From the NCBI RefSeq assembly GCF_963678975.1, contig NC_089276.1, positions 32,549,716 through 32,613,715 of the forward strand: a stretch of DNA of 64,000 bases, read 5' to 3'. Position numbers and translations under genes: made by a program. The stretch's first letter is position 1. Each line of letters opens with the position of its first letter. A model generated the notes under the pieces. The model was not told where the DNA came from. It saw only the letters and a list, made by a program, of their open reading frames with translations, and ran no database searches. Shown in pieces: positions 46,523-61,657 of the stretch. Source of the DNA: Dysidea avara (lineage: Eukaryota > Porifera > Demospongiae > Dictyoceratida > Dysideidae).

Positions 46523-46743
46523 CTTCCATTCTCTGCTAGAAATGTTCCCTCTTGCATTAGTCGTTCGCTTTTAGTCCGGCAATCTTCTAGCAAAACGAGT
46601 TTCCGTCGTTTAGCCGCCTCTATCCACTCGAACATGGCGTCATCGTCCACAACATCCTCATCATTTGCTTCCTCTTCGGTGAACGCTTTAACTGTAGTGG
46701 TATTTAACTTGGTAGCTTTACGCTTCCATCCAAAAGACGACAT
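46523..46743 (-). CDS. TTC33: TTC33 first coding exon (gene otherwise not found)
   Basis: Starts MSSFGWKRK and continues with EANDEDVVDDD, then IEAAKRRKLVLLEDC and LMQEGTFLAENGRY. This matches the N-terminal signature of TTC33 (OSRF), whose TPR repeats follow. The exon ends at a good donor (AG|GTACAG, GT at 46,522-46,521). The frame would otherwise stop at 46,510. The TPR-coding exons are not visible in the 900 bp beyond, where the duplicated repeat block begins. They may lie further away or be lost. Divergent from PNKP with 102 bp between the start codons. Confidence 0.72.
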
Positions 46744-46845
46744 TGTATTTCGTAATTAAATACACAGGATAAGCTTTGGGAATTCCTAGACAAATATATT
46801 GAATTACATTAAATCTGTAGTAAGTACAAATCACACTTCCGGGAA
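46744..46845. promoter_or_regulatory. Shared upstream region of TTC33 and PNKP
   Basis: The two ATGs point away from each other and are 102 bp apart, so both transcripts must start within or near this stretch, or inside the other gene's first exon. No TATA box is evident. It contains an ACACTTCCGGGAAATG motif (46,830-46,845) with an ETS-like CTTCCGG core directly upstream of the PNKP ATG. Confidence 0.55.
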
Positions 46846-48287
46846 ATGCCGCCCAAAAGGAAGAGCGTGCGAGCTGCAGAAAGCGAAGCTAAAAGAGCGA
46901 AAGCAGAAGAATCTGTTCCTCCAACCAAGTTTAAACTTACATGGGATCAAGCCGGGGAGGCGACATCCAAGGGAGTACAGCCATTGCTATTTCTCGATGG
47001 ACCGGACGCAGTACACTCAGAATCAGTGGCAGGATTTGATATAGACTGGACCATTATTAGAACTAAGAGTGGAAAGAAATTTGGCCAAGGCGCTGACGAC
47101 TGGCTGTTTCTGAATGACAAAGTTGCGCCCAAGCTGAAGGAACTACACGATGCAGGAACTAAAATAGTGTTTTTCACCAACCAGGGCGGCATTGAGAAGG
47201 GCCATACTGACGTTGACACATTTTGTAAGAAGATAGGGAATATCATTGATGCTGCTGGAGTACCAATACAGGTTTTTGCTAGTACTGGGGCAGACCACTT
47301 CCGCAAGCCGAGCACTGCAATGTGGAAGTACATGGAAGAGAAATGTAATGGTGGAGTGAAAATTGATCCATCTAAGTCTCTCTATGTTGGTGATGCTGCT
47401 GGAAGGCCAAAAAACTGGAAGCCAAACACATCCAAGGATTTCTCATGTGGTGATAGAAAATTTGCTGTGAATCTTGGAGTGAAATTTTCTACCCCAGAAG
47501 AGTTTTTCATGGGAGACGAACCATATGCAAATTTTGAGTGGTTGACCCTAAACCCTAAAGAGTTCTATGAGAAAATAAAGGATGAAAAGCCTCCAGAAAG
47601 ACTACACTCTGATGTAAGTTAACCAGTTGCTTGTTAATTTAATTCTGGTGAGTAGAGTGGAACCTAGCTGTCTTTGTGGACACTTACATGTAAAAATGAG
47701 GGCTTAGCTAATATTAAATCAGGACACTTAGTAGACTGTGTTAATGTTATACAAGTAGATTAGTTTTCCATAATTGAACACTGGTTTCATTTCCCCTCTA
47801 GGCTCAAGAGATGGTGGTGATGGTTGGACGTCCAGCATCAGGTAAATCCTTCATTACCAAACACTACTTCACTCCTCACGGCTATGTGCAGGTCAACAGA
47901 GACACAGTTGGCACCCAAGAGAAATGTCTTAAGATGGCTACATCTGCTTTTAAGGAAGGCAAAAGTGTCGTCGTTGATAATACTAATCCAAAAAAGGATG
48001 TTCGTAAACCTTACATCAATTTGGCTATGAAAAATAAAGTTCCAGTAAGGTGTATTTACATTGATATTCCCACTGAACTGTCCCACCATTTGAATTATGT
48101 CCGCCAAAACCAGACAAAGGGGAAAGTCCGTAGGATACCTGAAGTAGCCTATCGTACTTATGAGAAGTATCTTGAGAAGCCAGATGTTGGTGAAGGGTTT
48201 GCAGAAGTGAAGAATGTAGGATTTATACCACATTTTGATAGTGAAGATGATAAAGAAATCTTTTTACAATGGACCAGTAACGTTTAG
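46846..48287 (+). CDS. PNKP: Polynucleotide 5'-kinase / 3'-phosphatase
   Basis: Repairs DNA ends in single- and double-strand break repair by removing 3' phosphates and adding 5' phosphates. Exons: 46,846-47,613 and 47,802-48,287 (GT at 47,614, AG at 47,800-47,801), phase 0, 417 aa. Residues 1-22 are basic (PPKRKS, AKRAK), a likely nuclear signal. The HAD phosphatase starts at FDIDWT (65-69), followed by VFFTNQGGIEKG, PSTAMWKY and YVGDAAGR. The kinase begins with the P-loop GRPASGKS (265-272) and has VVVDNTNPKKDVR. The N-terminal FHA domain of vertebrate PNKP is absent, as in fission yeast Pnk1. Motif I has Trp where Gly is usual (DxDGT). Antisense ORFs here are shadows. Confidence 0.95.
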
Positions 48288-48583
48288 GTTGAACTTTTAC
48301 AATGGGTGTTGTGTTCTATAATAGATTTAGAAATTCCGTTTTTATTTCTATAATTATTTTTGAAATAACTTGAAATATTTTCCATCTAAAGCTCACCGAG
48401 AAGGATCAGTTTTTTTCTGTAAGTCTCGCTGTAACTGGAATAATTACAGTAGATAATTTAAATTGTGTGCAGTTGACATGTTTATGTACGCCGTCAAGTA
48501 AACCATACACCACAATATTTGCGCGCTAAAGATACAGCTTGCACTATGCAAAACTCACTACTTTATTTCACAGCCATACAACA

Positions 48584-51500
48584 ATGAACGAAGACGTTAG
48601 AGACATCTTGGATGTGGAACGTGGAGGGACGGCGCTTACTAAAGAGTCACTAATGGCTCCTGACCCTAAGAAGTCCAGAAGGACAGACCCCTCTATGAAG
48701 CGACCACAAGGAATGCACAGAGAAGTATTTGCTCTCCTATACAGTGACTCTTCTCGCGGGTAACTCACTACACATGGTAGCACTATCATTGTGATATTGT
48801 ATTGCAGTAGTAACTCATCCAGTATTGTTCCCACGGATACTGGCAGTGGGTATCGACAACCACGAGCACGTCTTGGTCAGAACAGAGTGAGAGCTTGGAA
48901 GTGGATGGGATTTACCAATCCTGCTAGAAAAGTGTGTTCTGGAATACGTGTCTGGGGAGGATATTGTTTAGAAGTATTTTATCACAGGATGGAGCAATGC
49001 TGTACCACTGGCGAAGGGCTACAGATGAAGGCAAGGAGTATCCTTACAGTCGTTTCAACAAGGTAGGTAGTCACTGAACCTGGTATACATGTTCATTCCT
49101 ATTGAATCTTTAGTCAATAGAAATACCATCCTACACTGCTGAAGAATACAATGTAAGTAAGATAGATTGTTTCTGTTTTGTATGTGTGCTGCAAGTTAAA
49201 ATAGTACAGTACAGTACTCCACACATGCTTTACAACCTCCCCTGCTAACTCAAGCGCGTGTCATCACAATCTCACGATCATCTACTGTTCCATCTCAGAA
49301 CTAACTCTTTTGGTAGCTTCAGTTGACTGTGTTGCTCCCCTTGCCCTAACTTGGCAGTGCTTCCTAGTTAATCCATGACCAAGCCACACCTGCACTTCGT
49401 CAAGTAAGCTCCTTCACAATGCAACAACCTTTGCCGGGATGCAAAATATTTCCTTATCTGGCTGGTTGACTGGCTGAATGCAAGCACGTGTTGAAGTAAC
49501 TTGGTGCACTCTGTATGGACCATGAAAGGCAAGATCTAACTTGAACTTTGGATCAACCGTCAACATAACCAGATCACCACCCGAACTTTGGCTCCTTGAC
49601 ATGTACTCTCTTACTGTTCTGCCTCACTAGCTCTCTCACCTTCTTGAGTTCTTGAAGCGGTTCTCTGCCGTATACTGATTCCACTGATACTGCCAGTGAC
49701 TTTGGTACGTAAAAATCTAGTGTAGATGGTATTATGGCTTCACGCCCTTACATTATGGATAGAAGGCTGTGGAACACTGGACCCAGCTTCATGTCCCAGT
49801 CACTTCTTATTGTCAACATGGCTTACACAGTCTGATTTAGTCTCTCCACCAGGCTATCTCGCGTCTATCTGTATGTGGATGACCACCAGAAGTTGGAAAT
49901 TGTTCCAGTCCAAAAATTCTAGCAATACAAGAGCTCTGATCATATATATTGCATTGTCTCTCCACCAGGCTATCTCACGCCTATCTGTATGTGGATGACC
50001 ACCAGAAGTTGGCAATTGTTCCAGTCCAAAAATTCTAGCAATATAAGAGCTCTGATCATATATATTGCATCAAAGCACTCCATGTCTTCATATCAGGTCA
50101 GCTAAACAATCTGCAGCTTTACTTGCTTGATAATTTGGTATTGAATACACTTCAGGCCACTTAAATAGTCCTGAATACGAGTGCATATCTGTTGTCCGTA
50201 GTATTCACGTCAAATTCCTTGATGTCCATACCAATGCACTCGAATGGCTACCCAACCTCAATATACACTATAGCAGTGGCTTAGATCTTCACCCATATCC
50301 CTGAGTGGACAAACATGTTGCGCAGGACTGTCATACATCAGTCTTCATTCCTTGCGAATAACAATACTGACTGACTTGCTGAATCAACTTCTTCAGTGCA
50401 AAATGATCATCAAACACAGCATTGTAGTTCTCTAAAAACAATTTCTTCCTAAACTGAATTAGCATTACTACTCATTGTCTTCCAGGTACTAGAGAGTCCT
50501 ATTCCATCGACAAGATGGTACCTCTTCACTGCTTGTGTGCAGCTATTGTACCCTCTTGGCTGCTACTTGATCTTCAGGTAGTACCTGTCTGAAGGTACTC
50601 GGTCAGTAATAGTAACTCAGGATCATCTCTCTGAACCTTACCCTTAGTTGTTCCACTGTCTTCCAGCAACACTTGGTCTTGTGAAACAGGTGACCATGAC
50701 AGAGCATCAGCTGTTTGGTTACCAGTTCCTGCCTAGTGTTCCAACATAAGGTTAGGTAAAATAGGGTGATGATCTCAAATATCATATTGCACCCTTCAAA
50801 TATGGAATGTAAGCTTAAACCAATGTGCTTGGTGGTGATCAGTATAAGGTTACTCTATTCCCAAGTAAATACACCTGAAAGTGTTCAAGAGCGGAAACCA
50901 GAGCTGCCACTTCAAGTTCTGTAGCTGTTCAGCACTGTTGGTTGGCTCTACTGGTGTACACTATTGAGTGACTGCTCGTTCCTCTGCTCCTGTTGAAGTA
51001 TGCCCCTAACACAGACAGCAGTCCACAAGTAGAACTCCTTGTCTAAGTCTGAAGGGATGCAATAATGGTGCAGTCACTATAGTCTCCTCTTGATTTCATA
51101 AAAAGCTTCCTAACACTCTTGGGTCCACATCTCATTAAGATCCTTCCTGGTCAAGTTGGTCAATGGTCTAGGGATCTCAGCCATCCTGGATATGTGCCTC
51201 CTGTAGAAGTCGGCAAGCCTAAGGAAACTCTTCATCAGCTTCACTGTCTGTGGCCTTAGAAACTCTTGCGGTTACTTTGGCTTAACCCCCTCTGGAGTTA
51301 AAGTGTGGACCAAGTATTGAATCTTGGTTGTACACTTATCTGGTCGAATCCAGCTTCTCTGAGTCGGTTCATCACTCTGTTGATGTCTTTTCTCAAGATC
51401 TCTTTTCTGACTGAGTAAGATACATTTAGAGCAGATCTTGAATTCCGGCAAGTTGGCAGCCGTGATCGTATCTTGTAAAGGTTTCAAAAATTTGCAATTA

Positions 51501-54500
51501 ATATATTAATATTACTGTACCTCCACCATTGATTGCTACTGTGATAGTTGAAACAGTTTGTGTTCCACATGTTCACTAACACTCTTGGACGTTATTGAAA
51601 TGGTATATGTGCTAGGGTACCCTTGCACCTACCACATGAGCACAATTGAATTGCACTTTGACTCTGTTAATGCGTTATAACGCTGCTGACTGGACATATC
51701 ACTTACCCTTATACAGTCAAAGTGCTCCCACCGCTCACATAGGTCATAGAATAGAGTCTACTCTGTCCAACACTTCAGGTGCTGTAGGGATCACCAGCAT
51801 TCATTGCAATAAAAATGACGATGCTCCATTGTCATGGCTCCTAAAAATATTTCCAAGTTGTCAAGTATTTCCAAGTTGTCAAGTCTGAGATCAGCTCCCA
51901 GTCAAAGTCTAATACAATAACTAACTACAAAGATGTGGATCACATGCACTCCTCTTGCTGTACTTTTGATCATGTGATCAAAAGTCTATTACAATAACTA
52001 ACTACAAAGATGTGGATCACATGCACTCCTTTTGATCACGTACAGCACATGATGGTACGTATTCTCTGTTTGTGCTCATAAATAAAGTATTACATACTTG
52101 CATGTGTACATGATGAAAGGATCTTTCCACTCCAGAAACATCTCAGTGAAGACCAATGGACTAAAGAAGCTACTGACCACTTGTTTGATCTGTGTAGGTG
52201 AGTTAGTCTAAACCTGTTCCCATACCTACATTGTGAATTATGTATTCATGTGTATGAGTGTGTGTACTTGTCACCCTGTATGTGTACTGGTTTGTGATGT
52301 ACCATGTAGGCAATTTGATCTTCGCTTCACGGTCATTCATGATCGGTTTGACCATGACAAACACAAGGTATGTATCCCTGTTGTGTTGACCGGTCAATGT
52401 GGAATCAAAATCACATTGTAGAGGAGAAGTATTGAAGATCTGAAGGAACATTACTACAGTGTCTGCAATAGACTTAACAAGGTAACAGATTTATGCAGTA
52501 CTAGAAACAACAGTAGACCATTGGCACATTTTCCAACTGATTCAGCTTATAATTTGTCTACCATGGTAGACAAATTGATGTCCTACAAAAATTTTCTGCA
52601 GGTTTTTAATATTTGGCTTTCATTTGTTATTTTGACCACAGTACAATTGTTAAGTAAAGTTGTGTGATTTGTGCAGATCAGGACTGCAAGAGAGATGGGT
52701 GGGGCTACCCCAGAGCTGGTAGCTTATGATGCAGAACATGAACGCAAGAGGAAACTACAACTGGAAAGGTTGTATAACAGATCACATGAGCAGGTGAGCG
52801 CATCATGTGATCCATGATGGATCTTGTGATTGATGGGGTACATCATGTGATCCTGTAGGTGGAACAGGAAGAGATTCTGATCGCAGAGTTGAAGAAAATT
52901 GAGTTGAGGAAGAAGGAGAGAGAGAAGAAACAACAGGACCTACAAAAGCTGATAACAGCAGCAGAGCAGAGTACTGAGACTGGTCAGAAGATGACAAAGA
53001 GAGGAGCTAGCTCTTCTAACAAGAAGACTAGAACTACAACACCACAGAAAGGAGTAAGCAATACTAAACTACTTGTTAACACCTTGACAATATTACACTG
53101 GTCCATATGCTAGTTCCATTTATGTTAGTGTATGTAGATCAACCTACAATCAAAAAGAGGGGTTGCCCATATCTCAATGCTAATGCTATTTCTGTGTAGG
53201 ACATTTTAAGTGTTGTTGAGACTTGAGTCCCAAAACTTATATGTGATGTGCATTGTTTTTTCAGTCTGGAGGTGGTGGTGGTGGTGGTGGTGGTAGTGGT
53301 GGAGACTCAGCTGTGGTGTTCCGTTCCTATGACAAGTCAAGTGGTGTATCACTACGTAGTAGTAAAGTGAAGATGCCTCCCTCCATTGGACAGAAGAAGG
53401 CTAAAATCATTGAACAGTGCTTGGAAGATCTTCATGTCTGTATGTAACTTTGTGTGTTTATGTTTGTGTATTGACTCACCTCTTGTTGTCTAATACAGCA
53501 CTCCATCCAATGCCCACTGAGCAGATCACGCTGGATTACAATGAACTACGTACAGAGATATTGCTACTACTTGACCTCAAGGCCACTCGAGACTCCTGGG
53601 AGTTTGAAGTACAGTCTCTCAAGTAAGTATATAGGCTAGTTTCCTGTGTGGAAAAGTTGCCTCTTTATAGCCACTCCTAAATAATTTAGTTGATGCCCCT
53701 TTTAATGTGATTTTGTATGTCAAGCCATTGAACTTGGAGAGAAACATTTTACATGGAGTGGGACTTAGCTGTTTAAAGTGAATCACTCAAAAAATGAGAA
53801 CTCCAGATGCTGTATGCCTTAATCTGACCTGGAATATCAGGACACCTTGACAATAAGTGACACTCTAACTCAGCCCTATAGTATATCCCTAGCAGTGCTG
53901 AATACAAACATTTTTTACAGCACAAATGTACAGGTTTTCTGTTGTTGTAACATACCACTGTACACACACTTCCTGTATTCATAGCCTATTTTGGTTGACT
54001 GATTCAAATCTTGCTTATGCTTGTTGAGTCATGAATAATGTTTAACCAACTTGATAATATCAGCTGGTGTGCTATGAATAACATTAACTAATTCCACTAG
54101 GTCCTTGTGGCAGCCATACAGGCTATTTTGATTGATGCTTGTGATAAAGTTTTCATAGGGTAGGAACTAACCATATGTGGGACCACAAGGTTGAAGTGTT
54201 GGGTAATCTGTACAAATGTTATAATTGTGTGATTGGTTCTGTGTAAAGGCATCGGCTGGAATCGGTATCTGCTGAAAAACTGCCAAGAGGTACGTTTGTG
54301 TTGTGCATACACAAATGTATAGTGCGTGTGTGAATATGTGAGGCAACATAGCCAAGAGGTTAGAGCAAGGTTCCAGGTTTGATGTCCCATGATGTTGGTT
54401 GTTGTTTCCTTTGAGCAGCAGGAAGACTACTGACATTGCTTTAGTTCACCCATCTGTATACTGTAAGACCTGGGGAAACAAATACCCAACTGTCCTAGGT

Positions 54501-55046
54501 GGTGTTGGGTTATTGTTGACCTTCAAGTTGGCTGTTACTTAATCCTGTGGGCTACTAGTCCTGCCCCAGGAGGATTTTCCTGCACAGACTATTTGTGCCC
54601 GAGTGGTATACATGCATCCCGGTGCTGATTTGCTGGGCAGCAATAGATAGCTGTGTGACTTTGCTTTGCATATGTCAATATAGTGTAACATATGTGTATC
54701 ATGGTACATTTGTTATCCTGGTGTTTATTGCTCTTACAGACATCACACCACATCACTCTAAAAAGGTAAATGACCTTCATATCTCCAACTAACAACAAAG
54801 AATTGTAATTACTTTGAATGTTTTACTTGACATTCCATGTACTGGTGCTAGATATTGTACTACAATATGTCTTCTTCTCACTTCTTTTGTAGTCTGCCCT
54901 CAGTGACCTTGTGGCAAGTGGACACTCTTCAGGGGTGAGTATAATTGCCTGCCTGTAAATGGCTTCATTGTTAGTTTTTTTTTTTTTTTTAGAGAAAGCG
55001 TAGAAATGCACTGGTGGATGGTGCCTACAAGAAAGCAAGAAAATAA
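48584..55046 (+). CDS. DMAP1: DNA methyltransferase 1-associated protein 1
   Basis: Subunit of the NuA4/TIP60 acetyltransferase and SRCAP remodelling complexes in the nucleus. Fifteen exons join in frame to 455 aa: 48,584-48,759; 48,808-48,931; 48,988-49,062; 49,114-49,152; 52,136-52,197; 52,310-52,367; 52,422-52,481; 52,677-52,793; 52,859-53,053; 53,265-53,439; 53,499-53,622; 54,249-54,289; 54,740-54,765; 54,893-54,934; 54,993-55,046. The N-terminus has VRDILDVE and KRPQGMHREVFALLYSD, then GFTNPARK and MLYHWRRATDEGKEYPYSRF. The SANT domain (about 139-200) includes EDQWTKEATDHLFDL and FDLRFTVIHDRFD. A Lys/Glu coiled coil follows (REKKQQDLQKLITAAE), then a poly-Gly tract of eight (about 305-312), then the conserved SLRSSKVKMPPSIGQKK. 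Length is close to human DMAP1 (467 aa). Intron 4 is 2,983 bp and filled with retrotransposon debris; the other introns are short. Confidence 0.95.
49400..51490 (-). pseudogene. Ty3/gypsy-type retrotransposon remnants in DMAP1 intron 4
   Basis: The minus strand shows, from high to low coordinates, RT/RNase H pieces (YLVHTLTPEGVKP, ADFYRRHISRMAEIPRPLT, AFYEIKRRL, EFYLWTAVCVRG) and then a C-terminal integrase-like piece at 49,414-49,602 (SSGGDLVMLTVDPKFKLDLA, FHGPYRVHQV). Many stops and frameshifts. No LTRs were identified. A ~115-bp tandem duplication sits inside at 49,843-50,071. Confidence 0.68.
51900..52045. repeat. Short direct repeat in DMAP1 intron 4
   Basis: ACAATAACTAACTACAAAGA with the following GTGGATCACATGCACTCC occurs twice, separated by a TTTTGATCATGTGATCAAAA palindrome. 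Confidence 0.7.
54343..54665 (+). repeat. tRNA-derived SINE in DMAP1 intron 12
   Basis: The head carries a polymerase III A-box-like TAGCCAAGAGG (54,349-54,359) and B-box-like GGTTTGATGTCCC (54,376-54,388). They are closer together than in a full tRNA, so the anticodon arm is reduced. The body (54,456-54,660) is shared with 3,025-3,250. It lies on the same strand as DMAP1. Confidence 0.5.
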
Positions 55047-55444
55047 CTTGACACATAGACACACACACTGGAGACATTGATAAATAACACACAACTATCT
55101 CAAGAACCATTTTTACCAACTGGAAAATGTAAAACTAAAAAAATAATTTGTGTGCGAAATTATTAGAAACTTACAGTGTACACGTACAGTGCGAAGATTT
55201 ACTGACGCTTTTCCGGGGCATACGCGCATTTCTCCACGTGTCCAGAGAAGATTGGAGTGTGAAAAAAGGCTGGTGTATATCTAGTCGGAGACTTCTAGGG
55301 TGTGTGAAGTGTTGCTTGTGGACAGTTGTCTCCCCTGCTATTTGGTAAGGTGAGTTTTGGCCAGTACTATTTTGCAACGGCTGCTGAAGCCAATATACAT
55401 GTACAATTTGTAATATTTTGTACATAAACATTACAGGCGGCAAA
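55047..55444 (+). promoter_or_regulatory. Intergenic region DMAP1-vasa with probable 5' UTR intron
   Basis: 398 bp separate the DMAP1 stop from the vasa ATG. TTACAG|GCGGCAAAATG just before the ATG looks like a splice acceptor (AG at 55,435-55,436). GGTAAG|GTGAGT near 55,345-55,355 is a likely upstream donor, so a non-coding first exon probably lies around 55,200-55,350. No TATA box stands out. Confidence 0.5.
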
Positions 55445-59869
<4,425 letters not shown>

Positions 59870-60122
59870 ACCGGAACCGTTAATGAAACCTACGAACATA
59901 CAGTGATCAACTTTTTACAAATACCGTTCGTTGCACATTATCTATATTATATATATACCTTCTCTCACAGTCCGTCTTCATAATTTTTATAAAACTGAAA
60001 ACCTGCTACCATAGTTAGCTAGTGCTGCACACTACCAGCAACACCCACTTAGTTGTCATGTGATTATCATGTAATGTGATGCAGCATTTGTACTGCATTT
60101 TTATTATGCTATCAATTTGATT

Positions 60123-60128
60123 AATAAA
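60123..60128 (+). terminator. Poly(A) signal of vasa
   Basis: A canonical AATAAA 254 bp after the vasa stop codon, in an AT-rich 3' UTR. Confidence 0.6.
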
Positions 60129-60129
60129 A

Positions 60130-60619
60130 TGAAATATTAATTAGCTATTATATTTGGGTATATACTTGCTTGCTAAGTTATGTGGGAACCTGAACAGTTG
60201 GATGCTGTCAAAGAGAACATGTGGTTCTGTGTAGATTGTGTTGGGAGTTGATGACTGACAGAATAATTATGGTTATTACTGTACAAATGAAAAATTTTCA
60301 CATTCGATTTTGAGTTTGCGAGCTACGTACTATTATGTTGGAATTTAACCCTCAAAATATCATGAAGTGCTTTCAAGAAACTGTGTGTTCTATTAGAATG
60401 TAACCATGCAGATACAATTCTACATGGCAAGGACTAACCTATACCTTGAATCAAAAATGTGTACTTGTGTATCAATACCCATGCATGGCCATCACCTCAT
60501 CACTTATGGTACTAAGCTGTCAAACTAAATGTTGTTCCAGGGGACATCTCGTGGTTAAAATCAAAAATAAAATAATTTACACAATACACCTGTGATGGTG
60601 TGCTGTAGTTAGAATCAGT
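60130..60619. other. Convergent intergenic stretch, no gene seen
   Basis: Lies between the 3' ends of vasa (plus) and CIMAP2 (minus). AT-rich, with no coding signal and no clear AATAAA for CIMAP2. Confidence 0.5.
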
Positions 60620-61625
60620 CTAACAAGGAGCTTCAACTGGTTGTCTGATTGCAGTCTTCATGATTGTGTGTGGTCCTCTGACAGGATGTTTAGGATGTAG
60701 CCTCTCTCTATAAAAACCAAATGAATATATAAACACATAGTTTGTACACAGAATTTTCTTCTTTTAGAGGTTAAAATGTATCGAACTAGGACAAAAAAAA
60801 CTGAGTGACATATGCACACTGTACAGTACGTTATGTAAATAAATGCTGTTTCCAGGGTCTGTCATATCTGGACAGACCACTGTCAAAAATTCTGTGAAAG
60901 GTCAAATGGAAGGAATAACTCTACTATCCATTATTACATGCAACGACATGATAGCGTTATCGCACGGTGACACACTGGTTCCCAAGTGTACACTTTTGTA
61001 CTGGGTCATGTCAGGATGACTTGTGGGTTAGTGTGGCTAGTATGGGTAGCTCCATGTGGTGTAGTCACTACTGGAGCTTCTGGTTAAGTCTTGTATACCC
61101 ACCCCTAAGTTACACAACCCTAAAAATATTTACACCACTGAGTAAATCAAGTTAAGCCACAGTGAGTGATGAAAACAATTACACACCTTAATACAGCCGA
61201 GTAGAAACAGTCACTTACGATAAGAGTTGTTCTCTCGAGCTGTTCACTTTGATTGGCAGTCTGGAGGTTGCAGATTGGAAAATGCTAACATTTCCATTCC
61301 TATGTTGACTGCGGTCCCAGCGGATCAGACTGTACTGTCCAACTGCTACAGAATTCTGTGTCCATACAACAAAAGATAAATTAGTATATACAAGCAGAGT
61401 AATTAACTGGACAATTTGAATGGTGAGATATGCGTGCATTGGGGAACAGATTTAATTTTTTTCTGAAAACATACACAGCATGCTAGCATGATGGCTGTAA
61501 TCAAACATGCACACATACTCAGATACACCACACATATAATGAATACAACTCAGAGTATGGACACACCCACTTGTTCACACTATGTTAACACTACATGCCA
61601 ACTCACACATACGTACACGCACGCA

Positions 61626-61657
<32 letters not shown>

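Noticed and set aside
46947..47333. 128-codon minus-strand ORF
   Set aside because: Antisense shadow of PNKP exon 1.
47838..48233. 131-codon minus-strand ORF
   Set aside because: Antisense shadow of PNKP exon 2.
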